DNA from: CAZYJR01 sp964647905
GTDB lineage: Bacteria; Desulfobacterota; DSM-4660; Desulfatiglandales; HGW-15
DNA length: 64,000 nt
Assembly: GCA_964647905.1 (NCBI GenBank)
Contig: CAZYJR010000021.1
Span: 1 to 64,000, forward strand
Direction of reading: 5' to 3'
Shown: piece by piece, positions 1 through 6,926 of the stretch
Numbering within the stretch: the first letter of the stretch is position 1
Layout of the letters: each line of letters starts with the position of its first letter
The notes under the pieces: model-generated
Told to the model about the DNA's origin: nothing
Databases searched by the model: none
The model's input: the letters and a program-made list of their open reading frames with translations, nothing else
Position numbers and translations under genes: made by a program

Positions 1-47
1 CCCCCTGGTTTTCCGCCCGGCCGGAGTCCAAAAATCCGGATTTATGG

Positions 48-258
48 ATGGACACCAACCTAGAAGAAATGACCACTGAGGAAAAACTCAAGGTAATGGA
101 AATGCTGTGGGATGACCTCTGCCGGAGAGCTCCCGATTTCTCTTCACCTTCTTGGCATGAAGATGTTTTAAAGGAGAGAACAGAGAATAAAAGATGGAAA
201 AGACCGGTTTGTGGACTGGGATCAAGCCAAGAAAGACATTCGAAATTCGATCAAATGA
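48..258 (+). pseudogene. Addiction-module antitoxin (CHP02574-like), frameshifted
   Basis: The N-terminal part (EEKLKVMEMLWDDL, then SPSWHEDVLKER) matches the short addiction-module antitoxin family TIGR02574, usually about 70-75 aa. The expected C-terminus (DGKDRFVDWDQAKKDIRNSIK, then TGA at 256-258) is present but in the +1 frame. The break lies in the GAGAGA run near 174-180, where restoring two bases gives an uninterrupted family-like protein, so contraction of a GA repeat is the simplest explanation. The restored stop overlaps the toxin ATG (ATGA, 255-258), the usual coupling for this pair. It is either a real pseudogene or a sequencing error; the partner gene also has a frameshift. Confidence 0.7.
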
Positions 259-549
259 AGATAAAGATTCTTGAATCGGCGAAGCCAGGATTTGCGGGAA
301 GGGTTCGATTTTTATGAATCACAAGAAACGGGGATCGGTAACTATTTCCTGGAAACCCTATTCTCTGATATCGAGTCGCCTCGCTTATTTGCGGGACTAC
401 ATAGCGTACATTTCGGGCGGTACTATCGTCTTCTTTCCAAGCGGTTTCCTTTCGCCGTCTATTATCGTATCGAGGATGATGAGGTAAAAGTCTACGCTGT
501 TCTGGACTGCCGAAAAGATCCTGCATGGATAAGAAAACGACTCCAATAA
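255..549 (+). pseudogene. RelE/ParE-family toxin, frameshifted
   Basis: Reading from the ATG at 255 gives MKIKILESAK, the normal N-terminus of ParE/RelE toxins paired with CHP02574 antitoxins. One extra C at 285/286 then shifts the frame. From codon CAG at 286 the other frame continues with family-typical sequence (QDLREGFDFYESQ, later RYYRLLSKRFPFAVYYRIEDD and AVLDCRKDPAWIRKRL) to the stop at 549. Removing the one base would restore a toxin of about 97 aa, normal for the family. An ORF starting with TTG at 271 exists but has a non-native N-terminus. Such toxins act as ribosome-dependent mRNA interferases or gyrase inhibitors; which applies here cannot be told. Confidence 0.7.
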
Positions 550-600
550 ACGAAAAACTTGCCAAAGTAATACTCGGGCGAGCAGGGACGAAAAGGTAAT

Positions 601-1020
601 ATGCGTTTCTACGGGAAAGCATACAAAGACGGTAAATTCTGGCTGGCCGAAGTGCCTCTTCTCGATGCCATGACACAAGGTCATACGAGAAAGGAGGCCT
701 ATGGAATGGTCGAGGACCTTTTGGAGAGTCTTGCGAACCGTTCGGGTTTTAGAGTGACCGTACATCCGGGCAAGCATGGAGATTTTGAGGTGAGTTCAAA
801 TGGCCCTAGGATCCTGATAAGCCTTTTCCTTCGAAGGCAGCGTGAAAGAAGCGGTCTCACCCTGAGCGATGCCGCCGAACGTCTCGGTGCCAAGTCTCGC
901 AACGCCTACGCCAGATACGAGCAGGGGACGTCAATGCCCAGCTTGGAGAAGCTGACTGAATTGTACCAAGCGGTCGCTCCGGGCAGTGATATCGTTCTTC
1001 ATGACAGCATGATCGCATAG
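601..1020 (+). CDS. HicB-like antitoxin with C-terminal XRE helix-turn-helix
   Basis: This 139-residue protein has an N-terminal HicB-like partial RNase H fold (residues about 1-55, FYGKAYKDGKFWLAEVPLLD with the GHTRKEA helix) followed by a helix-turn-helix (about 80-130, SGLTLSDAAERLGAKSRNAYARYEQG). HicB antitoxins neutralise the HicA mRNA interferase and repress their own operon through such DNA-binding domains. No HicA-like frame (60-80 aa with a conserved His in a double-stranded-RNA-binding-like fold) was found on either side, so it looks like an orphan antitoxin or solitary regulator. It lies 51 bp after the frameshifted toxin gene in a region of moderate GC. Confidence 0.75.
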   Translation: MRFYGKAYKDGKFWLAEVPLLDAMTQGHTRKEAYGMVEDLLESLANRSGFRVTVHPGKHGDFEVSSNGPRILISLFLRRQRERSGLTLSDAAERLGAKSRNAYARYEQGTSMPSLEKLTELYQAVAPGSDIVLHDSMIA

Positions 1021-1191
1021 CACTTATATTGAAGACCCCGACCATATCCAGAGCCACATCTTCTTGAACTCCCCGGGCTCATGGGTGACGGGCACGTGGT
1101 TGCGGGCAAGAGCCGAGGCTGAAACCGCCCCCTTTGCAGGACCGGCCTCTCTTGCCTACACTGAACCCCACCCAAAAAAAGAGGAGGGACC

Positions 1192-1704
1192 ATGCGAATC
1201 GCAGTCTGTTCGGACATACATGACAATATCTGGCAGATGGAAAAAGTCCTCAAAGAGATCGCAGGCCTGGACGCCCTGATCTTCTGCGGGGACTTCTGCG
1301 CCCCCTTCACCCTGACCCAGACGGCCGAGGGCTTCACCGGTCCGATCCACGTGGTCTGGGGCAACAACGACGGGGACAAGTGGCTCCTCACCAAAAACGC
1401 CCTTTCCGCGGGCAACGTAACCCTCCACGGAGAGCTAGCCGAGCTGGAGCTGGGCGGGCGGAGGCTCGCCGCCACCCACTATCCCCAGATGGGGGGGCCG
1501 CTGGCTTCCTCCGGCCTCTATGACGCGGTCTTCTACGGGCATGACCACACCCCGAATGCAGAACGGGCGGGACAATGCCTACTGCTCAACCCCGGCGAGG
1601 TGATGGGCCGATTCGGAAAGAGCACCTACGCCCTCTACGACACCGAAACCGGGCAGGGAGAGATCGTCCGAGTCCCTGTCTCCAGGTCGAACAGGGTGCG
1701 GTAA
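1192..1704 (+). CDS. YfcE/MJ0936-family metallophosphodiesterase
   Basis: This is a 170-aa calcineurin-like metallophosphoesterase of the MJ0936/YfcE group, which hydrolyses phosphodiesters with two divalent metal ions. The metal-binding motifs are visible in order: SDIHDN (residues 8-13), CGDFCA (about 41-46), GNND (about 62-65), THYPQ (about 96-100) and YGHDHTP (about 115-121), followed by NPGEVMG. Length and motif spacing are normal. A strong ribosome binding site (AGGAGGGACC) precedes the ATG. The physiological substrate of the family is not settled. It stands alone between two accessory blocks and shows no operon partner. Confidence 0.88.
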   Translation: MRIAVCSDIHDNIWQMEKVLKEIAGLDALIFCGDFCAPFTLTQTAEGFTGPIHVVWGNNDGDKWLLTKNALSAGNVTLHGELAELELGGRRLAATHYPQMGGPLASSGLYDAVFYGHDHTPNAERAGQCLLLNPGEVMGRFGKSTYALYDTETGQGEIVRVPVSRSNRVR

Positions 1705-1925
1705 ATGCGAACCAGACCCGAGTGGAGTTCAGCCACGGACCGGTGGGCGAAGTCCAGGGGGCCGGGGTGATGACGGAGGTCCGGGCGGTCACTGGTTTCG
1801 CTGGGAGCGGGTTTCTTCCACGCCGAGAAGGACGGCCTCTTCCTCGCTAAACTGTGCATGAGCGCGGGCGCGGGCGACCAAGCGGCGGGCGCTCTCCTCG
1901 GAGTTTTAGTGCCGCCAGAAACCGC

Positions 1926-1955
1926 TTGACGATCCCCCGGGGGGCCATGTATGCT
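1926..1955 (+). promoter_or_regulatory. Candidate hipBA promoter
   Basis: TTGACG (1926-1931) and TATGCT (1950-1955) are separated by 18 bp, a fair sigma-70 match 45 bp upstream of the antitoxin ATG. Judged by eye only. Confidence 0.4.
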
Positions 1956-1961
1956 CCCAAC

Positions 1962-1986
1962 AGCAAATTAGCTCGCTTTATGTGCT
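1962..1986. promoter_or_regulatory. Imperfect palindrome, possible HipB operator
   Basis: AGCAAATTA and TTATGTGCT flank a 7-bp centre, with 7 of 9 arm positions complementary. It lies between the candidate -10 and the antitoxin start, where an autorepressing HTH antitoxin would bind. The sequence differs from the E. coli HipB consensus, so this is inference from position and symmetry. Confidence 0.35.
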
Positions 1987-2000
1987 CTTGAGGTAACGCC

Positions 2001-2345
2001 ATGGCCGCCCGCAACAAGCTTCTCGCCGCCCCGCCCTATCACGTCGAAAAGGCGCTCAAGCGCCTTGGCGAGAACCTGCGGACGGCGCGCCTCCGCCGCA
2101 ACCTGACCATGGACGATGCCGCCGAGCGCATCGGCACCGGGCGGCGGGCTGTCGCTGCCGCCGAGGACGGCAAGGCCTCGACCGGGATCGCCGTCTACGT
2201 TGCTCTTCTCTGGGCCTACGGCCTACTGGAGCACTTCACCCAGCTCGCTGACCCGGCCCACGATGCCGAGGGCCAGGCGCTCGCCCTGGCCCGCGAGCCG
2301 AAGCGGGCGCGCGGCAAGGGCGGGGAGCCCGACGATGACTTCTGA
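2001..2345 (+). CDS. HipB-like XRE-family antitoxin
   Basis: This 114-aa protein has a helix-turn-helix at about residues 25-80 (LGENLRTARLRRNLTMDDAA, then RIGTGRRAVAAAEDG) and a basic/acidic disordered tail ending in EPDDDF. Its stop lies 11 bp inside the following hipA gene, a translationally coupled antitoxin-toxin layout. In the family the antitoxin binds operator DNA as a dimer and holds HipA inactive. Base composition is strikingly GC-rich compared with the genes upstream, consistent with arrival by transfer from a high-GC donor. Confidence 0.8.
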   Translation: MAARNKLLAAPPYHVEKALKRLGENLRTARLRRNLTMDDAAERIGTGRRAVAAAEDGKASTGIAVYVALLWAYGLLEHFTQLADPAHDAEGQALALAREPKRARGKGGEPDDDF

Positions 2346-3636
2346 GCCGGGCGGCGAATGCTACGTCTACATCACCCTGCCGGGCGAGACCGCGGCCGTC
2401 ACGGCGGGCCGGTTCACGCTGAGCGTCGATCGCCGGGGCACGCCGCTCGGCCGCTTCGTCTACGGCCGCCGCTATCTGGAACGGCCCGATGCTGTCGAAC
2501 TTGATCCGGCGGAACTCCGCCTTGCCCGGGGCGCCTTTGAGACCACCCGCCTGAACGGCATCTTCGGCGCCCTGCGCGACGCAGGCCCCGACTTCTGGGG
2601 CCGCCGCGTCATCGAACGACATCTCGGCAAGGCCGAGCTTGGCGAGCTCGACTATCTGCTTCATTCCCCGGATGACCGCGCCGGGGCGCTCGGCTTCGGT
2701 CCGGGCAAGGTGCCGCCGGCGCCGCGCCGCAGGTTCAACCAGACCCTGGATCTCGAGCGGCTTCAGGCGCTGGCCGACGCGATCGTCCGGGACGAGCCGT
2801 TGCCGTCCGACGCCCAGGCCGACCAGCTCGAGGCGCTTCTCCTCCTCGGCACCTCCATGGGCGGCGCGCGGCCCAAGGCCGTGGTCGAGGACGAAGAGGG
2901 GCTCTGGCTGGCCAAGTTCAACCGGCCCGACGACCGCTGGAACCATGCGCGGGTTGAGCATGCCATGCTCCGGCTGGCGCAGGCCTGCGGAATTTCCGCC
3001 GCCGAGAGTCGCGTGGTGTCAGCGGGCAACCGCGAGGTGCTGCTCGTGAAGCGCTTCGACCGGCGCAAGACCGCGCAGGGCTATGAGCGCGCCCGGATGG
3101 TGAGTGGTCTGACTCTTCTGCGCGCCGACGACACCCGTCGCACCCCTGAAACCTGGTCCTATGTCGCCCTTGCCGAGGAGCTCCGGCGTGCATCGGCACA
3201 ACCCGGCAAGGACGCCGCCGAGCTTTTCCGCCGCATGTGCTTCAACGCGCTGATCTCCAATACGGACGACCATCCGCGCAACCACGCGGTCATCGCCTGG
3301 GCGCGTGAATGGCGGCTTTCCCCCGCCTTCGATCTGACACCTTCCGCGCCCGTCAGCATCGAGCGCCGGGATCTTGCCATGGTCTGCGGCGACGCCGGCC
3401 GCTATGCCAACGCGGAGAATCTCCTCAGCCAGCACCCGCGCTTTCTTCTGGACCGGGCGGAGGCCGCGGCCATCCTCACCGAGACCGAGCGCTGTGTTGC
3501 CGGCAAGTGGTACGACGTGGCACGCGCGGCGGGCGTTTCGGAACAGGACTGCGATCGCCTCTCGGGCGCCTTCGCCTATCCCGGGTTCCGGTATCCGCTC
3601 TCCGGCCGGCGGGCGCCTGACGATTTCCGATGTTGA
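2335..3636 (+). CDS. hipA: HipA-family serine/threonine kinase toxin
   Basis: This is a 433-aa HipA-type kinase. The N-terminal subdomain (about 1-110) carries FVYGRRYLERPDAVELDP, the ATP-binding region has GARPKAVVEDEEGLWLAKFN (about 175-195), and the catalytic loop/metal site reads SNTDDHPRNHAV with the later FDLTPS (DFD-like) motif near 310-345. HipA kinases phosphorylate aminoacyl-tRNA synthetases such as GltX and induce dormancy; the target here is unknown. The frame is open upstream of 2335, but the ATG at 2335, overlapping the end of the antitoxin gene, gives the family's normal N-terminus (ECYVYITLPG). GC content is high, like its antitoxin. Confidence 0.88.
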   Translation: MTSEPGGECYVYITLPGETAAVTAGRFTLSVDRRGTPLGRFVYGRRYLERPDAVELDPAELRLARGAFETTRLNGIFGALRDAGPDFWGRRVIERHLGKAELGELDYLLHSPDDRAGALGFGPGKVPPAPRRRFNQTLDLERLQALADAIVRDEPLPSDAQADQLEALLLLGTSMGGARPKAVVEDEEGLWLAKFNRPDDRWNHARVEHAMLRLAQACGISAAESRVVSAGNREVLLVKRFDRRKTAQGYERARMVSGLTLLRADDTRRTPETWSYVALAEELRRASAQPGKDAAELFRRMCFNALISNTDDHPRNHAVIAWAREWRLSPAFDLTPSAPVSIERRDLAMVCGDAGRYANAENLLSQHPRFLLDRAEAAAILTETERCVAGKWYDVARAAGVSEQDCDRLSGAFAYPGFRYPLSGRRAPDDFRC

Positions 3637-3816
3637 GGACTATGTGGTTACGGATGGCTTCTCTGGGTTGTTCAAATTCGCCTCCGATTCTAATCTCCAA
3701 TATTCAATTCTAAAGTCATGAGAATCGCATTTTGGCGCTTTAAGCCTAACATCTATCCTATATTGCAGCGTCAAATACTCTATTTGACTTGACATGTACA
3801 AGAGATCGACCGGTCC

Positions 3817-4053
3817 CTATTCCACCTCGATCTTGGCGGCGCTCTTTCGCCCCTCTGGGCCCGCCTCTTTCTCCAAGTTCTCTATCCTTTCATCAATAAG
3901 GGATTTCACGGCCCTTAGAAACTCGATCCGGGACCTGGACAGGTGCTCCATGAACTTGGATTTTCTCAAGGATGACTTCTCGAGCTTTGAAAAAAACCTG
4001 CCCACCGGGCATACCATCTCTTCATTCATGTTGTCGTTTTTTGCCTCGCTCAT
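3817..4053 (-). CDS. Small conserved-looking protein downstream of ArsA-like ATPase
   Basis: This 78-aa protein (EEMVCPVGRFFSKLEKSS, EHLSRSRIEFLRAVKSLIDE, then a Lys/Glu-rich tail) has no domain I can name. It is predicted helical with a coiled-coil-like C-terminal half (RIENLEKEAGPEGRK). The start at 4053 is chosen because AAGGAGG lies 5 bp upstream, better than the longer frame from 4089, which would overlap the ATPase. It begins 25 bp after the ArsA-like gene on the same strand, so the two are probably co-transcribed and may work together. Confidence 0.6.
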   Translation of the reverse strand: MSEAKNDNMNEEMVCPVGRFFSKLEKSSLRKSKFMEHLSRSRIEFLRAVKSLIDERIENLEKEAGPEGRKSAAKIEVE

Positions 4054-4078
4054 GGTCGCCTCCTTTTTGAATGCCCTA

Positions 4079-5260
4079 TCAAGGCTCAAACTCGACCGAC
4101 AGATCCGCCCCGTCCAGTCTGGCGCTCACGGATTTCGACGCGGCCACCTGCCTGGGGAGCGGGATGTGCCTCTTGAAGCCGCCGATACGGACGATCACCT
4201 CGTCCGACAGCCTGTGGAGATGGACATCCTCCTTTTGGACAAAGGGCAGTCTGATTCTCAAGCAGTACTTGCCGTCGGCCTTGATGAGGGAATAGGGCTC
4301 TCCTTCAAAGAACCGCGCCAGCGGGTCTTTGTCACCGTAGATCTGTTCCGCCAGTGCGGCGAGGCTCTCCCTGCCCAGTATCTCGCCCCTGAAGAGATTC
4401 ACCGGGAAGAGCGGTACCGGGCTGAAGTAGGCCTCGGCCTCTCGCACATACTCGCCTTGTCTCCCCCTCCAGCCGTCAAAATAGACGTCTCTTACGCTCT
4501 CCGGGAGGATTCTATTCATTATCACCGCGTCCGTGTTCATTTTGTAAAGGGAAAAGTACATGAACGCGCGCTGGGTTTCCTTGAGCACGATCTTTTCCGG
4601 GTTGGTGACCAGGCGCACCGTGGTGATCTCCGGATCCACAAGGAGCTCATCCACCCCCTGGAGGCGGTGAAACAGGTATTCAACGACGTCGAAGTAATCT
4701 TCATCCGGAAGCGGGACATCGTAGAGCCGCTTGGCTATGGGACGGGCGTACCTGGCTATGGTCCTCTCCAGCTTGAATATCTTCTTTATGTACCACTCCA
4801 GGGTGGTGGGGATGCTGATGAATCTGAGGGATTCACCCGTGGGCGCGCAATCGAGCAGGATGACATCGAATTCCTTTGTTTGGAAGTACCTGTTGATATA
4901 GAGGAGGAGGCTTACCTCCTCCATCCCGGGCAGGACGGCGAGCTCCTCGGCGAGTACCTCATCCAGGCCGGTGGTGTTCAGCAGGGTTGAGATGTACTTG
5001 TGGATGTCCCCCCAATTCTTCTCGATCTCCTCCTGGATATCCAATTCCTGAATCCAGAGATTGTCCGCGACCTCGATGGGGCTTCCCTTGTGCTTGTCGA
5101 TCAGGCCCCTTTCGAGATCAAAGATGTCAGCTAGGCTGTGAGCGATGTCAAGAGACATGACCAAGGTCCTGGAGCCCGCGAGCGCCGCCTTGATCCCGGT
5201 GGCTGCAGCCACACTGGTCTTCCCCACCCCGCCCTTTCCTGCAAAGAATATGATTCTCAT
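4079..5260 (-). CDS. ArsA/Get3-like ATPase with C-terminal HSP20-like domain
   Basis: This 393-aa protein is a single-copy ArsA/Get3-type (SIMIBI class) ATPase. A deviant Walker A GKGGVGKT sits at residues 8-15, followed by the switch region LLDCAPTGESLRF (about 146-158) and a helical subdomain. The last 60 residues (from about 330, YCLRIRLPFVQKEDVHLH to the C-terminus) look like the ArsA HSP20-like domain. The start was placed at the ATG directly before the P-loop; 77 upstream codons are open but have no protein character. No arsenite pump, ArsR or ArsD gene is nearby, so a client-protein chaperone or envelope role is as likely as arsenic resistance. A promoter and inverted repeats lie upstream. 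Confidence 0.82.
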   Translation of the reverse strand: MRIIFFAGKGGVGKTSVAAATGIKAALAGSRTLVMSLDIAHSLADIFDLERGLIDKHKGSPIEVADNLWIQELDIQEEIEKNWGDIHKYISTLLNTTGLDEVLAEELAVLPGMEEVSLLLYINRYFQTKEFDVILLDCAPTGESLRFISIPTTLEWYIKKIFKLERTIARYARPIAKRLYDVPLPDEDYFDVVEYLFHRLQGVDELLVDPEITTVRLVTNPEKIVLKETQRAFMYFSLYKMNTDAVIMNRILPESVRDVYFDGWRGRQGEYVREAEAYFSPVPLFPVNLFRGEILGRESLAALAEQIYGDKDPLARFFEGEPYSLIKADGKYCLRIRLPFVQKEDVHLHRLSDEVIVRIGGFKRHIPLPRQVAASKSVSARLDGADLSVEFEP

Positions 5261-5300
5261 TCGGGTTCGATCCGCCCGGGTGTCTTGTCTCCATCCAATG

Positions 5301-5316
5301 ACCGGTTCCGACCGGT
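5301..5316. promoter_or_regulatory. Paired ACCGGT repeat in the ArsA-like gene leader
   Basis: Two copies of the self-complementary hexamer ACCGGT (5301-5306 and 5311-5316) are separated by 4 bp, directly downstream of the -10 of the minus-strand promoter. Position and symmetry fit a repressor site. The binding protein is unknown. Confidence 0.35.
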
Positions 5317-5320
5317 GTGT

Positions 5321-5349
5321 AGTATACCCCAAAATCCGTCGTGACTTAA
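5321..5349 (-). promoter_or_regulatory. Candidate promoter of the ArsA-like gene
   Basis: On the minus strand TTAAGT (5349-5344) and TATACT (5326-5321) are spaced by 17 bp, about 60 bp upstream of the chosen start codon. It overlaps the inverted repeat at 5332-5358. Confidence 0.45.
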
Positions 5350-5358
5350 GACGGATTT
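5332..5358. repeat. Inverted repeat, 9-bp perfect arms
   Basis: AAATCCGTC (5332-5340) and GACGGATTT (5350-5358) flank a 9-bp centre. On the minus strand the second arm ends in TTTT, so it could terminate the adk-nitroreductase transcript. It also overlaps the -35 region of the next gene and could be an operator. Confidence 0.45.
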
Positions 5359-5386
5359 CCGGGAGCCGGCCTGGAATCCGAGTGGG

Positions 5387-5422
5387 GGGCCCCTCCAGGA
5401 ATCGGGGATCCTGGAGGGGCCC
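5387..5422. terminator. Strong hairpin after the nitroreductase gene
   Basis: GGGCCCCTCCAGGA (5387-5400) and TCCTGGAGGGGCCC (5409-5422) form a perfect 14-bp stem with an 8-nt loop, 61 bp beyond the nitroreductase stop on the minus strand. No U tract follows, so intrinsic termination is uncertain; it may protect the 3' end of the mRNA. Confidence 0.45.
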
Positions 5423-5483
5423 GGATCGAAGAACCCGCATGCTCCCCGGGGGTTCAAACCCTAAGAAGCCGCGGGCGGCGTGG

Positions 5484-6146
5484 CTATGCAAAGCGAAGGA
5501 TGTCTTCCACCGGTTCGCGGCCGCTCCGGAAGAGGCTGGCCGGCGCGGACGGATGCGGATATCCGAGGGCGATCCCGATAACTATCTTCTTTGTATCAGG
5601 GATATCCAGCGTCCTCTTGATTATGCCCGGGAAGTGAGAGGAGGCGGCCAGGTATATGGTCCCCAGGCCCTCCTGATAAGCCGCATGGCACATGGTGGTC
5701 CCGATGGAGCCGATATCCAGGCATGCGTAAGGCTCGTTCAAGGCCCCTTCGATGGTGAAATAGACACATGCGGGAGCCCCGAAATAGCGATACATATTCA
5801 TATAGTGCTGATTTCGGGCCTCCTTGTCATCCCTCTCTATACCCATGCTGGTTAGGAGCTCCCGTCCCAAGCCCACATACCGGTCCTTATGCGGGGACGG
5901 GAAGTCCTGGGGCATGGCGATATCCGGCCTGGGTTTCCCGCCGTTTTTCGCCTCGGCTTCAAAGGCGTCCGCCAGAGTCCTCGCCTTTTCGCCGTCCGCC
6001 ACCACGATCTCCCACGGCTGAGTGTTTCCCCATGAGGGCGACCACCGAGCCAGGTCCACCAGCCTGGTTATAACCTCCCTGGGAACCGGATCGGGCAAGA
6101 ACGCCCTGATACTCCGCCTGTTTTTCACAACCTCATTCAAATCCAT
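5484..6146 (-). CDS. Nitroreductase-family flavoprotein
   Basis: This 220-aa protein belongs to the NAD(P)H/FMN nitroreductase superfamily. The FMN-phosphate-binding N-terminus is RRSIRAFLPDPVPRE (residues 10-24), followed by ARWSPSWGNTQPWE (about 34-47), where the Asn contacts FMN, and the C-terminal IVIGIALGYP block (about 190-200). Length is normal. The start is the ATG at 6146 with AAGGA 8 bp upstream; longer open frame upstream lies inside adk. It starts 17 bp after adk and is probably co-transcribed. Members reduce nitro compounds, quinones or other acceptors; the natural substrate cannot be predicted. Confidence 0.85.
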   Translation of the reverse strand: MDLNEVVKNRRSIRAFLPDPVPREVITRLVDLARWSPSWGNTQPWEIVVADGEKARTLADAFEAEAKNGGKPRPDIAMPQDFPSPHKDRYVGLGRELLTSMGIERDDKEARNQHYMNMYRYFGAPACVYFTIEGALNEPYACLDIGSIGTTMCHAAYQEGLGTIYLAASSHFPGIIKRTLDIPDTKKIVIGIALGYPHPSAPASLFRSGREPVEDILRFA

Positions 6147-6163
6147 ACCGAATCCTTTCTTGT

Positions 6164-6844
6164 CTAGCCCAGCTTCTCCAGCAGCTCGTTGGAGACCTCC
6201 TCTACCCCGGGTCGGCCGTCCAGCTCTATTATCCTGGGGCGTCCCTGGTTCTTGGCCGAGAGCTCCTTGAAGAAGTTCACCGCGGCCATGGTGCCCGTGC
6301 GGGTATCGTAATAGATGTCGTGCCTCTTGTCTATGGCGGCCTCGTCCTGGTCGTCCGACCGGGACTTGAGCTCCCCTCCGCATACCCGGCACTTGCCCCC
6401 GACCGGCTGGATGGCCTCGATGTTCACGTTGTTCGGGTGGTTGTTGTCGTTCACGCAGAGCCGCCGCCCCATGATCCTGCCCTTGGCCACCTCTCTGTCC
6501 AGGACCATCTCGATGACGATGTCCAGGTCCATCCCCTCCTGCTTCAGGGCCTTTTCCAGCTCCTGCGCCTGGGTGAGGTTCCTGGGGAATCCGTCCAGGA
6601 GCCAGCCGTTCTTGCAGTCCTCCTGCTTGAGGCGGTCAAGGATCATCGGGATGGTGATGCTGTCGGGGACCAGTTCGCCCCGGTCGATGTAGCCCTTCGC
6701 CTCCCTGCCGAGCTCCGTGCCCCTGGAGATGTTCTCCCTGAAGATCACGCCGGTCTCGATGTGGGGTATGTCGAACTTCTCCTTGACGATGGCCCCTTGC
6801 GTACCCTTGCCGCTTCCGTTCGGTCCAAAGAAAAGAATGTTCAT
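6164..6844 (-). CDS. adk: Adenylate kinase
   Basis: This 226-aa protein catalyses ATP + AMP to 2 ADP. The P-loop GPNGSGKGT is at residues 8-16, the AMP-binding region reads ETGVIFRENISRGTELG, and LLDGFPRNLTQAQELE (about 82-97) is the family signature. The LID domain holds a Cys/His-Cys-Cys set (C at about 130, then H, and CRVCGG) with the usual RSDDQDE segment, so a zinc-binding lid is likely, although its first half is longer than in E. coli. GGGAGG precedes the ATG. It leads a two-gene unit with the nitroreductase. Confidence 0.92.
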   Translation of the reverse strand: MNILFFGPNGSGKGTQGAIVKEKFDIPHIETGVIFRENISRGTELGREAKGYIDRGELVPDSITIPMILDRLKQEDCKNGWLLDGFPRNLTQAQELEKALKQEGMDLDIVIEMVLDREVAKGRIMGRRLCVNDNNHPNNVNIEAIQPVGGKCRVCGGELKSRSDDQDEAAIDKRHDIYYDTRTGTMAAVNFFKELSAKNQGRPRIIELDGRPGVEEVSNELLEKLG

Positions 6845-6926
6845 CCGCTCTGTCCTCCCTCGTTGTATCTCCGTTCCGTGATTGTTGTAGTGATTGTGGA
6901 GATATATTCAAAAAAACCTCACCCTG

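Larger units (their letters stand above)
1705..2000. other. Gene-poor stretch before hipBA
   Basis: These 296 bases hold no ORF with recognisable protein character; open frames on both strands give low-complexity Arg/Pro-rich peptides. The last 75 bases contain the candidate hipBA promoter and an imperfect palindrome, described separately. Confidence 0.5.

Noticed and set aside
1586..1859. Minus-strand frames of 68-74 codons near 1600-1860
   Set aside because: No domain, poor start sites, low-complexity content; probably non-coding.
3794..4990. A 398-codon plus-strand frame opposite the ArsA-like gene
   Set aside because: No recognisable domain; the minus-strand frame has the P-loop and family sequence.
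5261..5491. N-terminal extension of the ArsA-like protein by 77 codons
   Set aside because: The extension is Arg/Pro-rich, crosses the promoter and hairpins, and ArsA proteins begin just before the P-loop.
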